The notes: generated by a model from the sequence alone, not told the origin. A stretch of 64,000 nt of DNA from Streptomyces sp. NBC_00572 (GCF_026341815.1 NZ_JAPENX010000001.1:1984001-2048000), one strand, 5' to 3'; positions 23,681-32,294 are shown, counted from the stretch's first letter. Made by a program: numbers and translations.

Positions 23681-25912
23681 TCAGGGCGCCACCGTGCCGT
23701 CGGCCAGTCCGTCGTACAGGCCCTGGACCAACTGGTCGCCGAGGCGGGAGGTCTCGCGCAGGGCGTCCTCGAAGGCGGCCAAGGCGCGGAAGCGGTCGCC
23801 GAAGCGGCGCTGTTCGGACAGCGGCAGGCGCGGGAGCTGGAGGCGGCGGACGTCCACGCGGGTCGCGGTGGAGGCGTAGCTGCTGGCCTGCCGGGTGTTG
23901 GCGGTGGCCCGGAGGAAGCCCGCCAGGAACCAGGGGTCGAGAGCCGCCGGATCGGGGCGCAACAGCTGGAGGTTGCGGCCGAGCGCGGCGCCCTCCGCCG
24001 AGGCCTCGACGACCCGGACCATCGCGCCGCCGCCCAGGACCGGGACGACCACGTCACCGGCGGCCAGGAGGACGGGCTCCTCGGGCGGGCCGTCGGGCAG
24101 GGCGCCCGACGGCGGCTGGGCGGAAAGGACGTCGTGGTCGGTGAGGACGGCGACCGGGGTGTCGGCCGGGGTCGTGCCCGCACCTCCCGCGCGGAGCGTC
24201 AGGGCCCCGGCGCGCGCGAGTTCGCCGACCGTCGTGGTGGGCCGGCCGACGCCGACGGTGCCCGCCGGGTCCGTCACGGGCGGCGGCGTCAGTTCCCGCG
24301 TACGGCGCAGGGTCTCCGTCAGCCGCTCCCGTACCCCCGTCAGCTGGGCCGCGCCCTCGGCGGCGGCGGGTGGCGGCAGGTGCCGGGCCGGAGCGAGGTC
24401 CACGTCGTCGTCCAGAAGCTCGATGACGGGGACGGAGCGGCTCGCTCCCGGCGCCCCGGCCACGGTCCCGTCCCGGTCGAACGGCGTCCAGGCCTCCAGT
24501 ACGGCGGTGTGCACGGCGGCCCAGTCGAGCCGGTCACGGCCCTGACCGTCCCTGGACGGACCGGTGTGGTCGGAGGCGGTGTCGACGAGGAGGAGTTCGG
24601 CGGCGTGGCGCTCGCCGGGGACCGGCTTGCGCAGCACCCACAGGTGCAGCGGGACGCCGTACGGGGGCGCGGCGCCCGCGGGCAGCGCGATGACGGCCCG
24701 CAGGGCGCCGCGGCGGAGCAGATCGGCGCGGATCCGGCGGCCCGAGCGGCGGGAGGCGGCGGCCGGCGGCATGAGGAGGACGGCGGTGCCGCCGGGGCGG
24801 AGCCGGGCGAGGGCGTGCTGCACCCAGGCCAGTTCGGACTCCGTGCGGGCCGGGAAGCCGTACTCCCAGCGGGGGTCGTACGCGAGCTCGTCGTGGCCCC
24901 AGTTGCGCTCGTTGAACGGCGGGTGGCACAGGACGGCGTCGGCGGCCAGCGTCGGGAAGGCGTCGGCACGCAGGCTGTCACCGGTCCGGACCCGGATGTC
25001 GGCGTCGGTGGAGAGCGCCAGGCGCAGGGCGGTCAGCGCGGCGAGATCGGGGTCGGAGTCCTGGCCGCAGACGGCACCGGGGTGTTCGACGGCGCTCAGC
25101 AGACTTCCGGTGCCGGAGGCGGGGTCGAGAACGGTGAGGGGGGTGACGGTCCCGCCTTCCGTACGGGTCCCGGCTCCGCCTTCCGTACGGGTCCCGGCTC
25201 CGCCTTCCGTACGGGTCCCGGCTCCGCCTTCCGTACGGGTTCCCGCTCCGGCTTCCGTACGGGTTCCGGCCCCGGGTTCCGTGCGGATTCCGGCTCCGGC
25301 GAGTGCTGCCATGAGGGCCGCGGGCCCGGGTGGCGTCAGTGTGTACTGGCGCGGGTTGGCGTCGAGGTGACGGCCGAGCAGGAACTCGAAGGCCTCCTGG
25401 ACGCCCGTCCCGGCCGCGAGTTCGGCGGCTCCCCGCAGCAGGGGCATGGAGGGCTTCAACGCGGTCGCGGTGGGAGTGAGGACGGCCCGCTCCGGGCCGA
25501 TGCGCTCGGTGAGCGTCTCCTCCAGCGCGACCGGCAGCACCTCCACGAGCCGCTCGTCCGGGAGCTCGGCCAGCGACGGCCAGGCCGCCGACCGGTCCCG
25601 TACGAGAAGGAGCGCGCAGCCCGCGTGCACGAGGGCGGTGACCGCGCCGGCGGGATGGCCCGCGATCTGCTGCCAGACGCGCTCACGGAGCGGGACCTCG
25701 GCCAGTTTTCCCTGGTCGCGGAGCCATCGCTCGACCTCGGCGAGGGCGAAGGACGGACTGGTCTCCGTGCCGCCCACGGGCTTGGGGAAATCGGGATGAC
25801 GGCGGCGCCAGTTGCTGACGGCGGCCCGTCCGACCCCGGCGAGCCGGGCGATCCCGGCGGCGGTCACCTCTGTTGCGCCCGACTCTCCTGCGCTCTCCGG
25901 CACCCGACCCAT
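23681..25912 (-). CDS. HTH - N6-adenine DNA methylase - specificity-like fusion, orphan
   Basis: A 743-residue protein. An N-terminal helix-turn-helix of the AlpA/MerR-like kind (about 17-47, GIARLAGVGRAAVSNWRRRHPDF) precedes a helical domain, an octapeptide repeat tract (207-254), and a type I-like methylase domain with AdoMet motif I DPASGTG at 263-269. Where motif IV normally reads NPPF, this protein has CHPPF (329-333), losing the asparagine expected to contact the target base. The last ~130 residues resemble a type I specificity half-subunit (LQLPRLPLSEQRRFGDRFRAL). No restriction subunit is nearby, so it is an orphan: a regulatory or defunct methylase, or a DNA-binding protein built on this fold. 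The start is the ATG opening a disordered leader before the HTH. Confidence 0.85.
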   Translation of the reverse strand: MGRVPESAGESGATEVTAAGIARLAGVGRAAVSNWRRRHPDFPKPVGGTETSPSFALAEVERWLRDQGKLAEVPLRERVWQQIAGHPAGAVTALVHAGCALLLVRDRSAAWPSLAELPDERLVEVLPVALEETLTERIGPERAVLTPTATALKPSMPLLRGAAELAAGTGVQEAFEFLLGRHLDANPRQYTLTPPGPAALMAALAGAGIRTEPGAGTRTEAGAGTRTEGGAGTRTEGGAGTRTEGGAGTRTEGGTVTPLTVLDPASGTGSLLSAVEHPGAVCGQDSDPDLAALTALRLALSTDADIRVRTGDSLRADAFPTLAADAVLCHPPFNERNWGHDELAYDPRWEYGFPARTESELAWVQHALARLRPGGTAVLLMPPAAASRRSGRRIRADLLRRGALRAVIALPAGAAPPYGVPLHLWVLRKPVPGERHAAELLLVDTASDHTGPSRDGQGRDRLDWAAVHTAVLEAWTPFDRDGTVAGAPGASRSVPVIELLDDDVDLAPARHLPPPAAAEGAAQLTGVRERLTETLRRTRELTPPPVTDPAGTVGVGRPTTTVGELARAGALTLRAGGAGTTPADTPVAVLTDHDVLSAQPPSGALPDGPPEEPVLLAAGDVVVPVLGGGAMVRVVEASAEGAALGRNLQLLRPDPAALDPWFLAGFLRATANTRQASSYASTATRVDVRRLQLPRLPLSEQRRFGDRFRALAAFEDALRETSRLGDQLVQGLYDGLADGTVAP
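25151..25294 (-). repeat. Six-copy 24-base tandem repeat inside the methylase gene
   Basis: Six near-identical 24-base units encode octapeptides of the form AGTRTEGG in a row (residues 207-254), the first two slightly divergent. The tract separates the N-terminal helical domain from motif I of the methylase. As the unit is a multiple of three, changes in copy number would alter linker length without breaking the frame. Confidence 0.92.
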
Positions 25913-26092
25913 CTCCCTGGCTCACCCGCTGACGCGTCCTCGTGTGACTCCGATCTTACTGACGAACGTCCGCAGCACCACTTCACAGCGTGAGTCGACC
26001 CGTCCCTCGTGAACCGTGTTGACTCGGTTCACAGCCTCTGGTCTGATTGACCCATCGCGCCAGACATCTTCTCTGTCCGGGAGGACACACCC

Positions 26093-26899
26093 ATGTCGTA
26101 CGACACCCAGGTTCCGCCTGCCGCGCCCCACACGCACATGCGCAACGGACTCGGCACCGCCGCCCTGATCCTCGGCATCATCGGCACGCTCTCCGGGCTG
26201 ATCCCGCTCCTCTTCTGGCTGGCCGGCATCCTCGGCCTGATCGCCCTGATCCTGGGGCTCGTCGGCAAGGGCCGCGTGAAGCGCGGCGAGGCGAACAACA
26301 AGGGAGTGACGCTCACCGGCGCCATCCTGGGCCTCGTGTCCCTGGTCCTCTCGGTCGTCGGCCTGGTCATCACGGTCACGGCCGTCAGCGAGGCGGTCGA
26401 CGAGCTCGACAAGAGCATCAAGGAGACGGCCCCGAAGGACCCGTCGGGCACCCCGAGCGGCAAGGCCCCCGCGGACTCCGCGTCGAAGCCCCCGGCCGAC
26501 AAGAGCGGCAGCCTGGCGGCCGGCGACACCCAGGTCTACGAGGACGACGTCGAGGTCACGGTCTCCAGCCCCAAGCCGTTCACCCCCAGCGAGTACGCGG
26601 CCGGCCACACCAAGGGCAACAAGGCCTACCAGGTCACCGTCGTCGTCAAGAACGCCGGCAAGGAGAAGTTCGACGCCGTGGCCGTCATGGTGAACGCGCG
26701 GGCGGGCCAGGACGGCGTCGAGGCCGAGCAGGTCTTCGACGAGAAGGCCGGCACGGGCTTCGAAGGCACCGTCCTGCCCGGCAAGAAGGCCACCGTCACC
26801 TACGTCTTCGACGCCCCGAAGGACGCCAAGAACCTGACCGTCGAGGTCACCCCGGGCTTCGCCTACGACGCCACCCAGTGGGACCTGAAGATCGGCTGA
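26093..26899 (+). CDS. DUF4190/DUF4352 membrane-anchored protein
   Basis: A 268-residue protein with two hydrophobic hairpins in the DUF4190 style (about 20-52 and 68-98), a charged linker and an extracytoplasmic immunoglobulin-like DUF4352 domain (about 140-268) with the family pattern of alternating strands (NKAYQVTVVVKNAGKEKF...). Such proteins sit at the surface of actinobacteria; some DUF4352 proteins bind other extracellular factors. Start at ATG after a GGGAGG ribosome binding site. It is divergent from the methylase gene across 180 bases that include TTGACT near 26020, a plausible promoter element. Confidence 0.82.
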   Translation: MSYDTQVPPAAPHTHMRNGLGTAALILGIIGTLSGLIPLLFWLAGILGLIALILGLVGKGRVKRGEANNKGVTLTGAILGLVSLVLSVVGLVITVTAVSEAVDELDKSIKETAPKDPSGTPSGKAPADSASKPPADKSGSLAAGDTQVYEDDVEVTVSSPKPFTPSEYAAGHTKGNKAYQVTVVVKNAGKEKFDAVAVMVNARAGQDGVEAEQVFDEKAGTGFEGTVLPGKKATVTYVFDAPKDAKNLTVEVTPGFAYDATQWDLKIG

Positions 26900-26960
26900 C
26901 CCGAACCGGCCCGGCCCCTCGCCCTCCCCTCGCACTGCCCCTCTCGGAGACACCACCACC

Positions 26961-27722
26961 ATGCGCGCACACGCCCACCCCCGCCCCCGGACCCGTCGGA
27001 CCGCCGTCGCCGCCCTGCTGTGCGCGACCGTCGCGCTCGGCGCCGCGGCCTGCGGCCCGTTCGGCGAGGACGAGAAGCCGGCGGGCGCGTTCGGGGACCT
27101 GACGGGGTCGCAGATCGTCGACAAGGCCTTCGCGGCGACGAAGTCGGCGAAGTCGGTGACCGTGCGCGTCGACCTGAGATCCGCCGACGAGCCGACGAGC
27201 GGCTTCCTCGCCCTCGACACCCGGGGGAAGTGCGCCGGCACGCTGACCCTGGGAGCGACCAGCACGGCCGAGCTCGTCAAGGCCGACGGCAAGAGCGTGT
27301 ACATGCGCTTCGACGAGGCCTACCTGCGCGAGCAGGTCAAGGAGGAGAGCCCGGAGGTGCAGGAGGCCACGCTCAAGGAGCTCAGGGGCCGCTGGCTGGA
27401 GGCGCCGCTGTCCGACCCCGACGCGAAGGACATGCTGGAGCTCTGCGACCTGAAGTCGCTCCTCGGCGGGTTCGAGCAGGGGGCGAGCGGCATCGTGAAG
27501 GGCGAGGAGACCACCGTCGACGGGCAGAAGGCCCTGAAGCTGACGGAGCCGGGGGTCGACGGCGAGTCGTCCACGCTGTACGTGGCCACGGAGGGCACGC
27601 CGTACGTCCTGAAGATGGTCACGGTGGGCGGCGACGAGCCGGGGACGATCGCGTTCTCGCAGTACGGGAAGCCGGTCGCGGCGAAGGTCCCGGCAGCCGA
27701 CGACATCGTCAGGACCGATTGA
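26961..27722 (+). CDS. LppX/LprG-like lipoprotein
   Basis: A 253-residue lipoprotein with a twin-arginine-free signal peptide ending in the lipobox AAAC (cysteine 31). The mature domain (ADEPTSGFL, TSTAELVKADGKSVYMRFDEAYLRE, then a C-terminal barrel half) has the half-barrel pattern of the LppX/LprAFG family, which bind lipids in mycobacteria. A lipid-binding role here is inferred. It lies 61 bases after the DUF4352 gene in the same direction and may be co-transcribed; a strong hairpin follows. Confidence 0.75.
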   Translation: MRAHAHPRPRTRRTAVAALLCATVALGAAACGPFGEDEKPAGAFGDLTGSQIVDKAFAATKSAKSVTVRVDLRSADEPTSGFLALDTRGKCAGTLTLGATSTAELVKADGKSVYMRFDEAYLREQVKEESPEVQEATLKELRGRWLEAPLSDPDAKDMLELCDLKSLLGGFEQGASGIVKGEETTVDGQKALKLTEPGVDGESSTLYVATEGTPYVLKMVTVGGDEPGTIAFSQYGKPVAAKVPAADDIVRTD

Positions 27723-27754
27723 CCGGATGACACACGCGGAGGACACGCGTACGG

Positions 27755-27792
27755 GTGAGGGGCCGCTCCCGGGGGGGAGTGCGGCCCCTCAC
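27755..27792. terminator. Terminator hairpin after the LppX-like gene
   Basis: A perfect 12-base stem (GTGAGGGGCCGC at 27755-27766 with its complement at 27781-27792) with flanking CGTAC extensions. It lies between convergent genes and probably serves both. Confidence 0.7.
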
Positions 27793-27809
27793 ACGTACGT
27801 ACGCGAACG

Positions 27810-28556
27810 TCAGAGGCTGTGCCGGACCCAGACGTTGGGCTCGACGTAGACCGCGTAACCGCGCGAGGCCTCGCAGTGCACGGGGACGAGCGCGCCCTCG
27901 ACCTCGACCGGGCCGTCCGCGTCGAAGGGGAGGCCGGTCCACTTGCGCCACTGCTCGACGGACCCGGAGACGGTCATCGAGGCCGGGGCCACCGCCTCGA
28001 TGACACCGCCCGCGCGGACGTGGACGCGCAGCCACGCATCGTGCGGCAGGCCGTCGGCCTCGCGGGTACGGAAGGCGTACTCGTGGATGGAGGCCTCGGC
28101 CTCCAGGTGCTTGCCGTTGGGGCGGACCGGGGCGACCAGCTCGGTGAAGCCGCGCCCGGCGACGAGCTCGCGCATGGCGGCCAGCATCCGGTGCGAGAGT
28201 CCCTGACCCAGGGTGCTCGTGTCGACCGTGATCTCGATGGCGCTGACGGTGTCGGCCTCCCGGCCGTGCTTCAGGTCGGAGAACGCCCAGAGCAGCACCT
28301 CGTCCCAGCCACGGGCGGGCAGCTCGCGGCGGCCGTCGACGTCCAGCCGGAACGGGACGCAGAAGCCGCGGGCGACGACCTTGCCCTCCGTGTCGGTGGC
28401 CACGAGCACGTACTCCGGGAGCTCACGCACGATCCGCCCGATGTTCGCCCAGCCCACCGGGTCGTACATCATGAACTCGGGCCAGAGGTCGCGCATGCCC
28501 CACATCGGCCCTTCCAGTTCGGGGCGCTCGGCGAGGGTCGATATGTTCAGGTCCAT
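27810..28556 (-). CDS. GNAT-like N-acetyltransferase
   Basis: A 248-residue enzyme of the acetyltransferase superfamily. The first ~160 residues carry the fold, with the segment VDTSTLGQGLSHRMLAAMRELV in place of the usual Q/RxxGxG/A acetyl-CoA loop, and the last ~80 form an additional domain. The substrate is unknown. The ATG opens DLNISTLAERPELEG, giving a normal length. It is convergent with the LppX-like gene. Confidence 0.7.
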   Translation of the reverse strand: MDLNISTLAERPELEGPMWGMRDLWPEFMMYDPVGWANIGRIVRELPEYVLVATDTEGKVVARGFCVPFRLDVDGRRELPARGWDEVLLWAFSDLKHGREADTVSAIEITVDTSTLGQGLSHRMLAAMRELVAGRGFTELVAPVRPNGKHLEAEASIHEYAFRTREADGLPHDAWLRVHVRAGGVIEAVAPASMTVSGSVEQWRKWTGLPFDADGPVEVEGALVPVHCEASRGYAVYVEPNVWVRHSL

Positions 28557-28616
28557 GCGAGCAGGCTAAAGATCATTTCCGGCCACGCCAACCGGATTTC
28601 CGGGATCCGGCACGCG

Positions 28617-29303
28617 CTACGGAAGTTTCTGCTGCGGACACCCGCCGAGGACCCGCTTCATCGCGTCCCGCTCGCCGCCCGTCACCCACACCCCGTACTT
28701 CTTCTTCACCGCGATCTGCCGGGCCACATAGGTGCAGCGGTACGCCTTGTTCGGCGGCAGCCAGGTCGCCGCGTCGCCGTCGGACTTGCGGCGGTTGGTG
28801 GAGGCGTCGACGGCGAGCAGGTTGAGCGGGTCGTTGGCGAACCGGCGCCGGGTCTCCCCGCCCCACTTCTGCGCCCCCTTCTGCCAGGCGTCGGAGAGCG
28901 CGACGACATGGTCGATGTCGACCTTGCTGCGGCCCCGGACGTAGCGGACGGTGGTGCCGGTGTACGGGTCGTCGGTGAGGGTGCCCGAGGCGACCTTGCA
29001 GCGGCCGTCCGTGAAGCGGACGCCGGCCAGGTCGCGCTTGAGGATGTCGTCGCGGGTGCCGCAGCCGTTGCCGTCGACGTCCACCCACGCGCGGCCGAAC
29101 TTCTCCCGCTCGTAGCCGGTCTTCGGGGCGCGGCCCTTCACCGTGAGCGTGTCCACGGCAGCGAGGGCGGTCCCGCGCGCGGCGGGCTTTCCGCCCGTGC
29201 CCCCGCCGGATTCCGGGCTGTCAGCTCCGGGCGAGCAGGCGGTGGTTATGAGCGCGGCGACGGCGAGTGCCGAGGCGACCAGGGTCCTTCGATACGTCAA
29301 CAC
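28617..29303 (-). CDS. HNH-family nuclease lipoprotein (DUF1524/GmrSD C-terminal type)
   Basis: A 228-residue protein with a signal peptide and lipobox ITTAC (cysteine 23), so it is exported and lipid-anchored. The mature domain has the HNH/beta-beta-alpha nuclease motif DIDHVVALSDAW near residues 129-140 and the downstream NDPLNLLAVDASTNRRKSD with the asparagine and second metal ligand. Six cysteines suggest disulfide-stabilised folding outside the cell. Related Streptomyces proteins are secreted; DNA scavenging, competition or DNA turnover are possible. The start fits the signal peptide. Confidence 0.85.
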   Translation of the reverse strand: MLTYRRTLVASALAVAALITTACSPGADSPESGGGTGGKPAARGTALAAVDTLTVKGRAPKTGYEREKFGRAWVDVDGNGCGTRDDILKRDLAGVRFTDGRCKVASGTLTDDPYTGTTVRYVRGRSKVDIDHVVALSDAWQKGAQKWGGETRRRFANDPLNLLAVDASTNRRKSDGDAATWLPPNKAYRCTYVARQIAVKKKYGVWVTGGERDAMKRVLGGCPQQKLP

Positions 29304-29390
29304 CCTGGAATCCTAGGCCGAGCGATACGGGGGCCTTCGTACCCTTGGTCACGAATCGGACGGCTCGAAGGCCCCACGGACCGCACCGGT

Positions 29391-30284
29391 TCACACCTTG
29401 CCGATGCCGAGGGTGTTCTCGGAGGGCAGCAGGCCGGAGCCGATCGCGGCCAGCCAGGGGCCGCCGAGCAGCTCGGCGAGCCGGGCGGTGCCGTCCGGGC
29501 CGAGGGCGGCCCAGGGGACGGCGGCGAGCTCGTCCGTACGCCGCTCGACCTCGGCGCGCAGGCTGCGGCCCGCCTCGGTGGCGGCCCCGTCCGCGTCCAG
29601 GAGACCCCGGGCGATGAGGCGGTCGCGCGCCGCCGCCCACTCCTCGGCGCTCCAGCCCCGGCTCTCGAAGACGGGCTCGGGTGCGGCGCCGATCGCCGCG
29701 AAGGAGACGAGCGCCTCGACGGGGTCGAGCCCCGCGTCGACGAGGGCGTCGAGGTGCCCGTCACCCCGGTGTTCGCGCAGGATCGTCGCGGCCTGCCAGA
29801 GGACCAGGTGCGGGGCCTCGGGCCGGGGCAGGGCGGCGTTGGCGACGGCGAGCGGGCGGGCGGGGGCGGCGGTCGCCGTCGCCCCGTCGGCGGCCGCGCG
29901 GGCGAGGGCGGCGGCCTCGGCGAGTTCGGGGCTCGCGAGGAGCTCCTCGCCCAGGACGGCCCGGTACGTGCGGTCGACGGCCCGGAGCCGCGCGGCGAGG
30001 ACGTCGGCCGGGGCCGCGGTCTCCCAGACGGCGGGGACGTACCGGGCGATCATCGCGGGGCTGAAGCTGTAGAAGGCGTCGGCCACCCGGTCCGGACCGG
30101 CGGCACCGAGGGGAGCGGTGCGCCAGGCGAAGTACGAGGGCCAGCGCTCGGAGGTGTCGTAGCCGAGGGCGGCGGCCTCGTCGAAGGCCTCGGGGGCGTA
30201 GTAGAGCAGGGCGTGCAGGGGTTCGAGCAGGTGCCACATCTGACGTACGCGTCCGGATTCCACGGCAGGCTCCTCTTCGCTCAC
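29391..30284 (-). CDS. SCO6745-family protein
   Basis: A 297-residue soluble all-alpha protein matching the SCO6745 family through its opening (VRQMWHLLEPLHALLYYAPEAF.E), the FYSFSPAMIARYVPAVWE segment and the C-terminal GRSLR/EVERRTDELAAVPWAAL region, in which a winged-helix half is likely. Function is not established; members often lie beside TetR regulators. Here it is divergent from a TetR gene with a perfect palindrome next to the start, strong evidence of control by that regulator. Confidence 0.85.
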   Translation of the reverse strand: MSEEEPAVESGRVRQMWHLLEPLHALLYYAPEAFDEAAALGYDTSERWPSYFAWRTAPLGAAGPDRVADAFYSFSPAMIARYVPAVWETAAPADVLAARLRAVDRTYRAVLGEELLASPELAEAAALARAAADGATATAAPARPLAVANAALPRPEAPHLVLWQAATILREHRGDGHLDALVDAGLDPVEALVSFAAIGAAPEPVFESRGWSAEEWAAARDRLIARGLLDADGAATEAGRSLRAEVERRTDELAAVPWAALGPDGTARLAELLGGPWLAAIGSGLLPSENTLGIGKV

Positions 30285-30286
30285 TC

Positions 30287-30311
30287 ACTATCTAGTCAGT
30301 GACTAGATAGT
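30287..30311. promoter_or_regulatory. Perfect 25-base palindromic operator between the SCO6745 and TetR genes
   Basis: ACTATCTAGTCA, one central G, then the exact reverse complement of the first twelve bases. It lies three bases before the start codon of the SCO6745-family gene and 52 bases before the TetR gene. A perfect 12-1-12 palindrome here is very likely the TetR operator. A second, imperfect copy lies at about 30329-30343. Confidence 0.88.
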
Positions 30312-30328
30312 GCTCCGCGCGTCCCGAA

Positions 30329-30343
30329 CTTGTCAATGACTAG
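30329..30343. promoter_or_regulatory. Second, imperfect operator copy near the TetR promoter
   Basis: CTTGTCA-A-TGACTAG repeats the inner half of the main palindrome with one mismatch. It overlaps TTGTCA, which with TAGGCT 16 bases further on could form the TetR promoter, placing the transcript start near the ATG at 30364. Binding here would give autorepression. Confidence 0.5.
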
Positions 30344-30363
30344 ATGACCGCTAGGCTCCTCCC

Positions 30364-30957
30364 ATGACGAGCACGAGCCGGAGTTCCTACCACCACGGCG
30401 ACCTGCGGCAGGCGGTCCTCGCCGCCGCCCTCGACGTCATCGCCGCCGACGGCCCCGCGGCGCTCAGCCTGCGCGACCTCGCGCGCCGCGCGGGCGTCTC
30501 GCACGCCGCGCCCGCCCACCACTTCAAGGACCGCACCGGACTCCTCACCGCCCTCGCCACCGAGGGGTACGGGCTCCTCGCCGAGACCCTCGCCTCCGCA
30601 CCCGGGCTGCGCGAACGCGGGGTGCGGTACGTGCGGTTCGCGGTCGAGCACCCGGCCCACTTCCAGGTCATGTTCCAGCCGGAGCTGCTGCGCGCCGACG
30701 ACCCGGACCTGCTCGCCGCCAAGGAACGCGCCTCGGCCGAACTCCGCGCGGGCGTCGCCGACCTGACGGACGTCCCCGACGCCCGTACGGCGGGCATCGC
30801 GGCCTGGTCGCTCGCCCACGGTTTCGCGACGCTGCTCCTCACCCACAACGTGACGGGCGCGCTGGGCGACCGGGACCCGGAGGAGTACTTCCGCTCCCTC
30901 ACCGGCCTGCTCTTCACCGGCCAACTCCCGCCCGGCGAACCGGAAGACGGGGAATAG
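30364..30957 (+). CDS. TetR/AcrR-family transcriptional regulator
   Basis: A 197-residue repressor. The helix-turn-helix lies at about 12-55, with YHHGDLRQAVLAAAL and LSLRDLARRAGVSHAAPAHHFKDR, typical of the TetR subfamily with WHG-like C-terminal domain. The C-terminal ligand domain is helical, with LTHNVTGALGDRDPEE near its end. It is divergent from the SCO6745-family gene and most likely represses that gene and itself at the palindromes between them. The inducing ligand is unknown. The ATG lies close to the inferred transcription start, suggesting a very short leader or none. Confidence 0.9.
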   Translation: MTSTSRSSYHHGDLRQAVLAAALDVIAADGPAALSLRDLARRAGVSHAAPAHHFKDRTGLLTALATEGYGLLAETLASAPGLRERGVRYVRFAVEHPAHFQVMFQPELLRADDPDLLAAKERASAELRAGVADLTDVPDARTAGIAAWSLAHGFATLLLTHNVTGALGDRDPEEYFRSLTGLLFTGQLPPGEPEDGE

Positions 30958-30986
30958 CCCGCGCCGGTCAGCAATTGACGGAGAAC

Positions 30987-32252
30987 ATGAGAACCACGAA
31001 CACCCTCCGTCGCACCGCGATAGCCCTGCTCACCACGGCCACCATCGCCCTGGCGCCGACCGCCCTCGCCACCCCCGACCACACGGGAGCGGGCGGCTCC
31101 TGGCGCGGCGCCTGGGCCGCGTCCCCGCAGGCGCCGACCGCGCCGTTCGCACCCAACTGGTCACAGCAGGGCTTCGACAACCACACCGTGCGACAGACCG
31201 TCCGCGTCACCGCCTCCGGTACGCGGGCCCGCATCGAGCTGAGCAACCGCTACGGCACCACCCCGCTGCACGTCACCGGCGCCACCGTCGCCCGCACGGA
31301 CAAGGGTGGTGCGGTGCGGGCGGGTTCGGTCCGCACCCTGCGCTTCGACGGCCGTCCGTCCACGACGATCCCGGTCGGCGGGACCCTCCTCAGCGACGGA
31401 ACGCCGTTCCCGGTCAAGGCCTTCGAGTCGCTGACCGTCACCCTCTACCTGGCGGGCCGGACCGGCCCCGCCACCTTCCACCACGTCGCCGGCGCCACCA
31501 GCTACCGGGCCGACGGCGACCACCGCGCGGACGTCGACGGCACGGCCTTCAAGGAGACCGGCACCTCCTGGTACTTCCTCTCCGGCGTCGAGGTCACCGG
31601 CGGCCGTGACACCGCCCGCCGCGACGGCATCGTCACCTTCGGCGACTCGATCACCGACGGCGTGGGCTCCACGACGGACGCGGACAACCGCTACCCGGAC
31701 GAACTCGCCGAACGCCTGGCCGCGGCCGGTCGCCCGCGCGCCGTCCTCAACCAGGGGATCGCCGGCAACCAGGTCGTCAACGACACGACCTGGGCGGGCG
31801 AGAAGGCCCTGACCCGCTTCCGCCAGGACGTCCTGAACGAGCGGGGAGTCCGCACGGTCATCCTCCTCGAAGGCATCAACGACATCGGCGGCAGCACCGT
31901 GACCTTCCCGGCCGCGCCCACCCCCGACGTCTCCGCGGCCGAACTGATCAAGGGCCACCGCACCCTGGTCCGCCAGGCCCACGCGAAGGGCCTGAAGGTC
32001 ATCGGCGCGACCCTGACCCCGGTCAAGGGCTCCTTCTACGACACCCCCGCCAACGAGGCCAAGCGCGACGCCTTCAACGACTGGGTCCGCACCTCGGGCA
32101 CGTACGACGCGATCGTCGACCTCGACCACGCGGTCGCGGACCCGACGGACCCCGACCGCATCCTCCCCGCCTACGACTCGGGCGACGGCCTCCACCCGAA
32201 CGACGCGGGCTACCGCGCGATGGCCGAGGCACTGGACCTGAACGAGCTGTAG
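30987..32252 (+). CDS. Secreted SGNH/GDSL-family hydrolase
   Basis: A 421-residue exported esterase/lipase-like enzyme. The signal peptide (RRTAIALLTTATIALAPTALA) is followed by a beta-rich N-terminal domain (about 40-205) and the SGNH catalytic domain. Block I FGDSITDG near 217 holds the nucleophile serine, block III GINDIGG near 297 the oxyanion asparagine, and block V DGLHPND near 401 the aspartate and histidine. The start at 30987 has a GGAG ribosome binding site four bases upstream; a longer frame from 30975 is less likely. It sits 29 bases after the TetR gene in the same direction but is probably independent. Substrate may be an acylated sugar or wall polymer. Confidence 0.9.
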   Translation: MRTTNTLRRTAIALLTTATIALAPTALATPDHTGAGGSWRGAWAASPQAPTAPFAPNWSQQGFDNHTVRQTVRVTASGTRARIELSNRYGTTPLHVTGATVARTDKGGAVRAGSVRTLRFDGRPSTTIPVGGTLLSDGTPFPVKAFESLTVTLYLAGRTGPATFHHVAGATSYRADGDHRADVDGTAFKETGTSWYFLSGVEVTGGRDTARRDGIVTFGDSITDGVGSTTDADNRYPDELAERLAAAGRPRAVLNQGIAGNQVVNDTTWAGEKALTRFRQDVLNERGVRTVILLEGINDIGGSTVTFPAAPTPDVSAAELIKGHRTLVRQAHAKGLKVIGATLTPVKGSFYDTPANEAKRDAFNDWVRTSGTYDAIVDLDHAVADPTDPDRILPAYDSGDGLHPNDAGYRAMAEALDLNEL

Positions 32253-32258
32253 CCCCCG

Positions 32259-32289
32259 GTCGGGGGTGCGCCCTGGGCGCACCCCCGAC
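32259..32289. terminator. Terminator hairpin between the SGNH hydrolase and mfd
   Basis: A perfect 15-base inverted repeat (32259-32273 with 32275-32289) with a minimal loop, located directly between two convergent stop codons. Confidence 0.8.
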
Positions 32290-32294
32290 TTCCC

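Noticed and set aside
25151..25294. Possible CRISPR array in the 24-base repeats
   Set aside because: Units are directly adjacent with no spacers and encode an in-frame octapeptide repeat in the methylase gene.
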